Assembly (NCBI GenBank): GCA_902630885.1
Contig: CACOWI010000007.1
Coordinates: 1 to 64,000 of the forward strand
Length of the DNA stretch: 64,000 bases
DNA from: an uncultured SAR86 cluster bacterium
Lineage (GTDB): Bacteria; Pseudomonadota; Gammaproteobacteria; Magnimaribacterales; D2472
Direction of reading: 5' to 3'
Each line of letters begins with the position of its first letter. Positions within the stretch are counted from its first letter, which is position 1. A program made the position numbers and the translations under genes. Below the pieces are notes generated by a model. The model did not search any database, was not told the origin of the DNA, and saw only the letters and a program-made list of their open reading frames with translations. Shown here one piece after another: positions 9,148-15,297 of this stretch.

Positions 9148-10125
9148 TTAATTTTTTAAATGGTTTAGTAGATCTTCTTTGAATTGATCAAATACGGGTG
9201 GTTCTATTAAATGTCTCATATCAGATATTACTATTAAGTTGCTATCTTTTATAAGTTTATTTGTTTTATATGCATTTTTAACTTTAATTAATGGATCATC
9301 TTTGCCATGAATGATTAAAGTTGGTGCCTTGATTGATTTAACCTTATCAAGTCTGTTTTTTGAGCCAAGAATTGCTGTAAGCTGTCTACCAAAACCAGTG
9401 TCATCATTTCCACCCCTTTTAATAGAACTTGAAATATCTTGATAAAATTCATCAGTATTCAAGTCTATTCCCTGATATCCTATTTCAGAAAAAATTTTTC
9501 TAGTTCTATCAACTCTTTGATCAATAGTAGAATTTGGATTTTTTGTCCTGTCCATTAATAATCTTCTTACTTTTCTTGTTGGTCCATTTAATGGAGATGG
9601 GGTTGAGGCAGTTGATGCTATTAATGTAAAAGTTTTTGTTCTATCTGAATGAGTTGATGCAATTATTTGGGCAATCATTCCTCCCATTGATATACCTAAT
9701 ACATGTGCCTTTGTAATATTAAGTTCATTTAATACAGCAATTGCGTCATTTGCCATATCGTCAATAGTATATTCAGATTCAATAGGAAGTCTTAAATAAT
9801 ATCTGATGTAACTCCGAACAATCGTATCGCTTCTTTTTTCGTCACTAAATGAATCACTATCAACTCTAGTTGAAAGGCCGGTATCTCTATTATCAAAAAC
9901 AATTGGTCTAAAATTATTTTCAATCAAAAATTCTATTAGATGTTGCGGCCAATTAATTAGCTGTCCTCCTAATCCTTGAACGAGTAATATGGGTTCTGCA
10001 TCAACAGGTCCATAATCACGATAATATATTTCTATATCTTGATTAAGGGCCTTACCCTCCTCGTACGAAAATAAATTCGAATTTGTAAACATAATAATTA
10101 TCAGTAAAAATTTAAATGAATGCAT
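9148..10125 (-). CDS. Secreted alpha/beta hydrolase
   Basis: A 325-residue alpha/beta-hydrolase-fold protein with an N-terminal hydrophobic segment (about residues 4-20) that looks like a signal peptide, so it probably acts in the periplasm. The oxyanion region is VQGLGGQ near 49-55, the nucleophile elbow GISMGG puts catalytic Ser at 146, the acid is probably in HGKDDP (273-278), and the base is His305 in MRHLIEP. The family covers esterases, lipases and some haloperoxidase-like enzymes. Its 5' end overlaps the DUF3089 gene by 14 bp, which implies coupled expression. Confidence 0.85.
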   Translation of the reverse strand: MHSFKFLLIIIMFTNSNLFSYEEGKALNQDIEIYYRDYGPVDAEPILLVQGLGGQLINWPQHLIEFLIENNFRPIVFDNRDTGLSTRVDSDSFSDEKRSDTIVRSYIRYYLRLPIESEYTIDDMANDAIAVLNELNITKAHVLGISMGGMIAQIIASTHSDRTKTFTLIASTASTPSPLNGPTRKVRRLLMDRTKNPNSTIDQRVDRTRKIFSEIGYQGIDLNTDEFYQDISSSIKRGGNDDTGFGRQLTAILGSKNRLDKVKSIKAPTLIIHGKDDPLIKVKNAYKTNKLIKDSNLIVISDMRHLIEPPVFDQFKEDLLNHLKN

Positions 10126-11200
10126 CTATTCTATCTTTAACATTCTGCCTTAATGAACCCCAAAAAAGCATCATATCAAGCGAGTGCAGATCACCATTGA
10201 AGAATTTCATCTTTTGAATATTTTCTATCAAAGGGCCATTAGTTTCAACAAGTCCTGATTCATTGTTAAGCATCGCATTTAAACCCTGAATTCTTGTTAA
10301 TCCAATCGATTTTTTAGTTCCAGTATGCTCTTTACGGAAACGATCTAAAAAATCATAATTTTGGGCTTTGTTAATTATAGATTTGTTAATTTCATTTGAA
10401 TACCATTTATCGTCAATGGTCCATGATAATGGATTTGTAGAAATGATTTTTTGTTTCATAGGTTCAACAGACCAACCATCAGGTTTCCAAAAAAGAGTTT
10501 TTTCTCTATTTCTTTTAAATCCTTCAACGACAGTTGACCAAGAAATTATACAATTTGTATCGTCATAGTTTTCTGATTTTTTTATATTTGGAAAAATATC
10601 ATCATAAAATTTTTCAGGAATGATATACCCTATTACATAAGCACAAATAAATTGATCTTGAATTTGTGTATTATTTATTCGTTTATTTATTAATCTATGA
10701 GCTAGAAGTGCTCCTTGGCTATGAGCAGCAATAATAAAAGGCTTTCCATTATTAAAAAATTCTAAAAAATAATTAAATGCGCTTTCAATGTCCTCATAAG
10801 CTAAATCTAATGCTTTTTTACCATTATCATCTTTATCAAAGAATGAGAAATATGTAGCTTGCCTATATTCAGGTGCATATATGTTACAACTTTCATTAAA
10901 GGCAGAGGCTTGATTGCCAAGCATGATTTCTGTTCTTTCGTATGCTGATTTAGTCTTATCCATATCTGAATTCCAAGAAGTTTCATAAAAACCTGTTGGA
11001 TGGATATAGAAGACATCTATATCATTGTTTTTCTTAATTTCATATTGTGAATCAGGAATGTAAAATTGCTGTCCATCAATATCAGGAGTTGCAGCCCAAT
11101 TATATATGTTTGAATAATCTGGATCAGGTGGATGTATTGAATCTTCGAATGACAGTTTTGGTTGTATAAGTTTTAAAAACTTAGAAAAATCATTCGACAT
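10112..11200 (-). CDS. DUF3089 lipase-like hydrolase
   Basis: A 362-residue protein of the DUF3089 group, which has an alpha/beta-hydrolase fold. Marks of the family are DVFYIHPTGFYE near 62-73, NIYAPEYRQATY near 106-117, and the nucleophile elbow AAHSQGALL with Ser161. No signal peptide is seen, so it is likely cytoplasmic. Its start abuts the stop of the HD-domain gene with no spacer. The reaction is not known; ester hydrolysis is an inference from the fold and elbow. Confidence 0.8.
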   Translation of the reverse strand: MSNDFSKFLKLIQPKLSFEDSIHPPDPDYSNIYNWAATPDIDGQQFYIPDSQYEIKKNNDIDVFYIHPTGFYETSWNSDMDKTKSAYERTEIMLGNQASAFNESCNIYAPEYRQATYFSFFDKDDNGKKALDLAYEDIESAFNYFLEFFNNGKPFIIAAHSQGALLAHRLINKRINNTQIQDQFICAYVIGYIIPEKFYDDIFPNIKKSENYDDTNCIISWSTVVEGFKRNREKTLFWKPDGWSVEPMKQKIISTNPLSWTIDDKWYSNEINKSIINKAQNYDFLDRFRKEHTGTKKSIGLTRIQGLNAMLNNESGLVETNGPLIENIQKMKFFNGDLHSLDMMLFWGSLRQNVKDRIDAFI

Positions 11201-11773
11201 TTAAGACTGCAAATATATAGATCTTTTTGGTTTTTTAAAAAGTTTTTTGACCATCGGTATAAAAAAATCAAGATCAAGAGTATCGTAGTCAGGATCAAAA
11301 CTATTTTGATCATACAATTCACAAAACTCCTTACAACTATCATAATAAGGATTGTTGATAAATTGTTCTCTCATATTTTTATCTAGGCCTAAGAATTCAA
11401 AAAAATAATATCCTTGAAAAATTCCATGATGTTTCACAATCCAATAATTCTCCTCAGAAACGAAAGGTTGAAGAATTGTAGCTGCAAATTCTGCATGATT
11501 AGCTGGAGCTAAGTTATCACCAATATCATGAATTAATGCACAAACAACATATTCATCATCTCTGCCATCTCTGTATGCTCTTGTAGCTGTCTGAAGTGAG
11601 TGAGTTAATCTATCTACTTGAAAACCTCCATAATCATCTCTTAGCATTTCAAGATGTGTTAATACTTTGTCTGCTAAATGATCATAGTCTTTTGCATTAC
11701 TGGCCGCAATTATGGAGTAGTCTTCAGCATCTCCATCCTTCATTTGAGTAAATTTAGCTCTTTTTTCGGTCAT
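11201..11773 (-). CDS. HD-domain protein, PhnZ-like mixed-valent diiron oxygenase candidate
   Basis: A 190-residue HD-superfamily protein. Metal-binding positions are His58 (in LTHSLQTA), His82-Asp83 (ALIHDIGD), His93, and His115/His116 (KHHG). The order QxxHSLQxA, then HDIGD, then an ADYL-like helix, then a C-terminal LYDQNSFDP segment resembles PhnZ and TmpB, oxygenases that cleave the C-P bond of hydroxyphosphonates, more than phosphohydrolases. The family also holds uncharacterised oxygenases, so a phosphonate substrate is not established. A TATAAT box lies 6 nt before the ATG. It is 21 bp after the thioesterase gene and abuts the DUF3089 gene. Confidence 0.75.
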   Translation of the reverse strand: MTEKRAKFTQMKDGDAEDYSIIAASNAKDYDHLADKVLTHLEMLRDDYGGFQVDRLTHSLQTATRAYRDGRDDEYVVCALIHDIGDNLAPANHAEFAATILQPFVSEENYWIVKHHGIFQGYYFFEFLGLDKNMREQFINNPYYDSCKEFCELYDQNSFDPDYDTLDLDFFIPMVKKLFKKPKRSIYLQS

Positions 11774-11779
11774 AGAAAA

Positions 11780-11785
11780 ATTATA
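11780..11785 (-). promoter_or_regulatory. Putative -10 box (TATAAT) for the HD-domain gene
   Basis: A perfect TATAAT on the minus strand ends 6 nt before the ATG at 11773. Transcription from it would start at the start codon, giving a leaderless mRNA. The -35 region (TTATAG at 17-nt spacing) is weak. The box lies in the 21-bp gap after the thioesterase stop, so it may be an internal promoter of the run. Confidence 0.45.
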
Positions 11786-11794
11786 GCCTAAAAA

Positions 11795-12205
11795 CTATAA
11801 AACTATAATCTTATTTGAAGCAGTAGCAATAGCAATTAATTTTTCGTTTTGATAAATTTCACCAGAGGTAAAAACAACAGATTTTCCTTTTCTAACTATT
11901 TTTCCGGTTGCCTTTACTAAAACATTTGGAACACATGGTTTTAAAAATTTTACATCTAAATCTAACGTAAGTGGTAACTCTTTTCCTTTTGATAAATATA
12001 TTAGAAATTGAGACATTGCCGAATCAACCATTCCAGAAACGAAACCACCTTGAACAACTGTTCCATTTGAATGAGTAAGATTTTCAGATGGCAAGTATTC
12101 AACCACCCATTGGTCAAGATCTTTGTCATGATAACAATCCCTAAAACCTAAAATTGATAAAAATTTAGGAACTTCATTAAATATTTTATTAAGATTATTA
12201 TTCAT
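11795..12205 (-). CDS. Hotdog-fold thioesterase (PaaI family)
   Basis: A 136-residue acyl-CoA thioesterase-like protein. The hotdog helix region reads NGTVVQGGFVSGMVDSAM, matching the HGG/QGG-x-VSGM-x-D pattern of PaaI enzymes, which hydrolyse aryl- or medium-chain acyl-CoAs. A longer reading frame begins 13 codons upstream, but those residues would be translated from the tRNA-Ser 3' end. The ATG at 12205, 11 nt after the tRNA CCA, is therefore chosen. No Shine-Dalgarno is visible. The arrangement implies a tRNA-mRNA transcript in which tRNA 3' processing frees the message with a roughly 11-nt leader. Confidence 0.85.
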   Translation of the reverse strand: MNNNLNKIFNEVPKFLSILGFRDCYHDKDLDQWVVEYLPSENLTHSNGTVVQGGFVSGMVDSAMSQFLIYLSKGKELPLTLDLDVKFLKPCVPNVLVKATGKIVRKGKSVVFTSGEIYQNEKLIAIATASNKIIVL

Positions 12206-12216
12206 GTGTAATTTTG

Positions 12217-12308
12217 TGGCGGAGGGAGTGGGATTCGAACCCACGGTGCCGATGAAGGCACGACGGTTTTCAAGACCGCTACAATAAACCAGACTCTGCC
12301 ATCCCTCC
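12217..12308 (-). tRNA. tRNA-Ser (anticodon UGA)
   Basis: A 92-nt gene with encoded CCA. The acceptor stem pairs GGAGGGA (12302-12308) with TCCCTCC (12221-12227); the discriminator is G. The anticodon TGA is at 12270-12272 in the loop CTTGAAA. A long variable arm (GTGCC...GGCAC) marks a serine isoacceptor, and the T arm has the standard GGTTCGAATCC. It reads UCA and related serine codons. The thioesterase start codon follows 11 nt after the CCA. Confidence 0.97.
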
Positions 12309-12350
12309 TACTGTAAACCGCTATTTTATAGCGTTTTTAAAACTTATCAA
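12257..12350 (-). repeat. Direct repeat copy A: tRNA-Ser promoter plus 5' half
   Basis: This stretch, from the variable arm of tRNA-Ser through its 5' end and promoter, recurs at 13274-13370 in the same orientation, with a few substitutions and single-base indels. The interval holds the XRE and membrane-protein genes. The anticodon arm, D arm and both promoter boxes are the best-conserved parts. Confidence 0.85.
12323..12350 (-). promoter_or_regulatory. tRNA-Ser promoter
   Basis: On the minus strand, TTGATA (-35, 12345-12350) is 16 nt from TAAAAT (-10, 12323-12328). A GCGG stretch follows the -10, the GC-rich discriminator common at growth-rate-controlled stable-RNA promoters. The tRNA 5' end is 14 nt beyond the -10. 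Confidence 0.7.
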
Positions 12351-12410
12351 TATCTTAATAAGAGCATAAAACCCCCCTTAAAAGCTTAATATGGGATTGA
12401 TATATGGTAA

Positions 12411-12605
12411 TTAATCTTTATAGATAAATATTTTTTCTAAAGGTAAATTAAAATATTGGGTCATTTTAATAGCTAGTGTCAACGAAGGGTCAAATTTTCC
12501 ATTCTCAATAGAATTAATAGTTTGCCTGCTTACTGAAAGAGCCTTAGCAAGATCGTTTTGACTTACTTGTTTTTTTGCACGTAAATCCTTAAGTCTGTTT
12601 TCCAT
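12411..12605 (-). CDS. Small XRE-family HTH regulator
   Basis: A 64-residue stand-alone Cro/C1-type helix-turn-helix protein. The HTH runs from about 14 to 36 (SQNDLAKALSVSRQTINSIENG), followed by the usual FDPSLTLAIKM helix. Such mini-repressors often control themselves and an adjacent membrane gene. Here the ATG directly follows the stop of a four-helix membrane protein (TAAATG, zero spacing). The pair sits inside the tRNA-bounded islet, so it may be an acquired module. Confidence 0.9.
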   Translation of the reverse strand: MENRLKDLRAKKQVSQNDLAKALSVSRQTINSIENGKFDPSLTLAIKMTQYFNLPLEKIFIYKD

Positions 12606-13064
12606 TTAATCTTCTTTTATGAATAGAATATAGAATCTATAGCTATTTATAATAGCACCTAGGGCAAATCCAAAGAAAAGTTCCATAATTCCATATTCAT
12701 ATTCAATAAAAGGAGATATAACGGCTATTGGAATTGATATTAAAATAAAGCCAACCGCACCACCAATCATAGTCATTTCATTATATTTTTGAAAAAGTTG
12801 GTCTTGGTTTTTTAGAACTTGTATGTATGTATAAACGGCAATATAGATACATGCGAGTTCAGTAATTGCTAACCAAATATAATAAGTATTTTCTTTTATG
12901 CTACCAAATGCATCAATGCCATTTTCTGATAATGCAACACTAAACCATCCCGCTAAACCGCCGGCAATTCCTGAAGCTATCAAACATATAATCCAATTCC
13001 TTTTATCTGCCCCTTTAAGAGATTTTATGTCTATCCAAAAACCATATCCTGATATTTTTGCCAT
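12606..13064 (-). CDS. Four-helix integral membrane protein paired with XRE regulator
   Basis: A 152-residue protein of unknown function. Hydrophobic segments lie at about 25-45, 63-85, 97-117 and 126-147, with a short soluble N-terminus (GYGFWIDIKSLKGAD). GAGG about 9 nt before the ATG is a good ribosome-binding site, unlike many genes here. Two-gene units of a small membrane protein and an XRE regulator are widespread, but their roles are mostly unknown. The stop codon abuts the regulator start. Confidence 0.8.
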   Translation of the reverse strand: MAKISGYGFWIDIKSLKGADKRNWIICLIASGIAGGLAGWFSVALSENGIDAFGSIKENTYYIWLAITELACIYIAVYTYIQVLKNQDQLFQKYNEMTMIGGAVGFILISIPIAVISPFIEYEYGIMELFFGFALGAIINSYRFYILFIKED

Positions 13065-13273
13065 AATTATTTACCTCAACAAAATATTATAATCACTTAA
13101 TATATATATCAAGTAAACTTTACATGCATTGAAGGAATAGATTTTCCTAAGTTGTTCATTTAGTGGGGATTTGGTGGAGAAATTTTTTCTCTTAATTATT
13201 TATTAAGAAATTGTACTGCTTGTTACAGCTGAATATTTACGGTATATACGTGTGAAGTAAAGATTAGAAAATA

Positions 13274-13327
13274 GGCAGGACGACCATTTCAAGACCGCTA
13301 CAATAAACCAGACTCTGCCATCCTTCC
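13274..13327 (-). pseudogene. Truncated tRNA-Ser copy (5' half only)
   Basis: The copy keeps the acceptor 5' strand (GGAAGGA, one change), an identical D arm, and the anticodon TGA at 13289-13291. Homology stops in the variable arm, so the T arm, acceptor 3' strand and CCA are absent. The 3' side of its anticodon stem is also altered. It cannot fold into a tRNA. Confidence 0.85.
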
Positions 13328-13370
13328 TAAGTCTGAAACGCTATTTTATGGCGTTCAAGGTAAATATCAA
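13274..13370 (-). repeat. Direct repeat copy B with intact promoter boxes
   Basis: Partner of the repeat at 12257-12350. The -10 (13343-13348) and -35 (13365-13370) hexamers are unchanged and keep the 16-nt spacing, so this fragment may still be transcribed and could yield a tRNA-Ser 5'-half RNA. Transcription from here would run toward the membrane-protein gene. Confidence 0.8.
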
Positions 13371-13422
13371 TCTTATAAATTTCTTATAATTTTATAAATT
13401 GGATTAATATAGCATTTATTAA

Positions 13423-14154
13423 ATGAAGATTATAAAAGCTGACAATTATCAAACTTGGTACCTTGAGCATTTAGATGGTGCTATTTTAATTGATCCTTGG
13501 CTAACAAAAACTTTGCAACCAGAGGGAACTTTTTTTATTCAAAGGCGAAAAGAAAATTCAACCTGTTTAACAAAAAATCAAATTGATAAAATAAATGGAA
13601 TTATTATTACTGCTCCGTTTGAGGATCATTTGCATATTGAATCAATTAATATGTTTCCGGATGTCCCAATATATACATCAAATATTGTAAAAAGTCAGTT
13701 AATCAAAAAAAATATAAAAAACTCGATACTTATTTTGTCTGAGAAAAATACTAAATTAAATAATTTAAATATTAAATCTCTTCCAACAAGTTATCCTTAC
13801 TATCAAACAACATTTTCATTATTTATAGAAGATGACGAAGGAAATAGTATTTTTCATGAAGGTCATAGGGTGAATTTCAAATACTTAATTAATAATAATA
13901 TCAAGGCAGATGTTGCGATCCTTACAGCAGAGGAATCTAAATTATTTGGATTTATACAGCTTGGCATGAATTATAAGAATACATTAAAAGCTATAAATAT
14001 ATTAGGATCAAACCAGCTATTTATTACAGGAAATAATCCTGATCAAACGCAGGGTTTTATAAAGAATTTTTTGAAAACAAAGTCTTTTAATATTGATGAT
14101 TTATCAAAAGAAATTAATGTTTATAAAAATGAAGGAGATTTTTATGATCTTTAA
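13423..14154 (+). CDS. Metallo-beta-lactamase-fold protein with degenerate metal site
   Basis: A 243-residue cytoplasmic protein. The N-terminus (YLEHLDGAILIDPWL) matches the MBL strand that ends in D-P, and IIITAPFEDHLHIESI is in the position of the HxHxDH metal motif. The first two histidines are Ala64 and Phe66, while Asp68, His69 and His71 remain. A later HEGH stretch near residues 145-148 could add a ligand. The fold assignment is likely; activity as a metallohydrolase is doubtful. It meets the aminotransferase gene tail to tail with a 4-bp overlap. Confidence 0.7.
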   Translation: MKIIKADNYQTWYLEHLDGAILIDPWLTKTLQPEGTFFIQRRKENSTCLTKNQIDKINGIIITAPFEDHLHIESINMFPDVPIYTSNIVKSQLIKKNIKNSILILSEKNTKLNNLNIKSLPTSYPYYQTTFSLFIEDDEGNSIFHEGHRVNFKYLINNNIKADVAILTAEESKLFGFIQLGMNYKNTLKAINILGSNQLFITGNNPDQTQGFIKNFLKTKSFNIDDLSKEINVYKNEGDFYDL

Positions 14155-15266
14155 ATTACTTCTGCGAGAGAATTTAAACAATATTCGATATTCTTTTTAT
14201 TGGAAGACTGTCCCATAAGTCCAATTCGCCATACTTTACCTGCAAGAACTCCAAGACCAGCTCCAATTTCGAGATTAAATTCGTTTAAAAGTTTTTGTCT
14301 TGATTCTAGATCATTAACACCATCAGGAATATAGATAGCATTTAATTGAGGTAATCTATCTTCTTCTTTAACTAAAAATTCAATATTTAATTTCTCTAAA
14401 CCTTCCCTGAGTTGCATATGATTTTCTTTATGTCTTTTCCATGAATTTTCTAGACCTTCCTCACTCAACATTACCAAAGCTTCATGTAATCCATATAATG
14501 CATTTATAGGAGCAGTATGATGATATGATCGACCACCTTCTCCTTCCCAATATGACATGATTAAGTTTAAATCAAGAAACCAACTTTTCACTTTTGATTT
14601 TCTATTCTTGATCTTTTCCTTTGCAGCATTACTAAAACTAATTGGTGATAAACCAGGAGAAGCAGATAAACACTTTTGTGTTCCAGAATAAATTGCATCA
14701 ATTCCCCATTCATCTACCTTTAAGGGCACCCCAACTAAACCAGTTACAGTATCTACAATTGATAAACATCCGTGATCATGTGCTAATTTTGTAATTGATT
14801 CTGGATCTGTAAGAGCTCCAGTAGAAGTTTCAGCGTGAACTGAAGCAACAATTTTAGCATCCTTGTGTTCATTTAAGGCTGATTCAATTTTATTTAAATC
14901 TACTTTTGTTCCCCATTCATCATCAATAACTATTGGTATTCCACCAAATCGCTCTACATTCTCTTTCATTCTTTCACCAAAGAATCCATTTTTAGCAATA
15001 ATTACCTTATCATCTGGCTCAACAAGGTTTGCGAAGGAACATTCCATACCTGCCATACCAGGCGCCGATACAGCAAAAGTTAACTCGTTCTGTGTTTGAA
15101 ATGCATACTGAAGTAACTGTTTTGTTTCGTCCATCATTTTAATAAAAACAGGATCAAGATGACCAATAGTTGGTCTTGCCATGGCTTCTAAAACTCTATC
15201 ACAAACATCAGACGGACCTGGGCCCATTAAAATCCTATTTGGTGGTATAAATGAATTTGCTTTCAT
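14151..15266 (-). CDS. Class V aminotransferase, alanine/serine-glyoxylate type
   Basis: A 371-residue PLP enzyme of fold type I. It opens with the family pattern RILMGPGPSDV and RPTIGHLDP, has SAPGMAGME near 67-75 (phosphate binding), and SGTQKCL with the PLP lysine at 198. The family transfers an amino group from alanine, serine or ureidoglycine to glyoxylate; the exact donor cannot be fixed from the sequence. The neighbours do not form a purine-degradation set, so alanine- or serine-glyoxylate transfer is the more likely role. TATCAT lies 6 nt before the ATG. Confidence 0.9.
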   Translation of the reverse strand: MKANSFIPPNRILMGPGPSDVCDRVLEAMARPTIGHLDPVFIKMMDETKQLLQYAFQTQNELTFAVSAPGMAGMECSFANLVEPDDKVIIAKNGFFGERMKENVERFGGIPIVIDDEWGTKVDLNKIESALNEHKDAKIVASVHAETSTGALTDPESITKLAHDHGCLSIVDTVTGLVGVPLKVDEWGIDAIYSGTQKCLSASPGLSPISFSNAAKEKIKNRKSKVKSWFLDLNLIMSYWEGEGGRSYHHTAPINALYGLHEALVMLSEEGLENSWKRHKENHMQLREGLEKLNIEFLVKEEDRLPQLNAIYIPDGVNDLESRQKLLNEFNLEIGAGLGVLAGKVWRIGLMGQSSNKKNIEYCLNSLAEVI

Positions 15267-15272
15267 GTAGTT

Positions 15273-15278
15273 ATGATA
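15273..15278 (-). promoter_or_regulatory. Putative -10 box for the aminotransferase gene
   Basis: TATCAT on the minus strand ends exactly 6 nt before the ATG at 15266, so a transcript from it would be leaderless. A weak TTAATT occurs at 17-nt spacing. No Shine-Dalgarno precedes the start. Confidence 0.35.
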
Positions 15279-15297
15279 CTAGATAAATAAGTATTAA

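Larger units (their letters stand above)
13065..13422. other. 358-bp gap without an intact gene
   Basis: The part nearest the membrane-protein gene (13065-13273) is AT-rich and shows no coding frame, RNA fold or repeat I could recognise beyond a possible promoter for that gene. The rest holds the truncated tRNA-Ser copy and its promoter. This is the longest gene-free stretch in the window. Confidence 0.7.

Noticed and set aside
12206..12244. Upstream start for the thioesterase (extra 13 codons)
   Set aside because: The added residues are the translated 3' end of tRNA-Ser; a mature tRNA gene there makes translation implausible.
13274..13327. Second functional tRNA-Ser
   Set aside because: The T arm, acceptor 3' strand and CCA are missing and the anticodon stem is mispaired.
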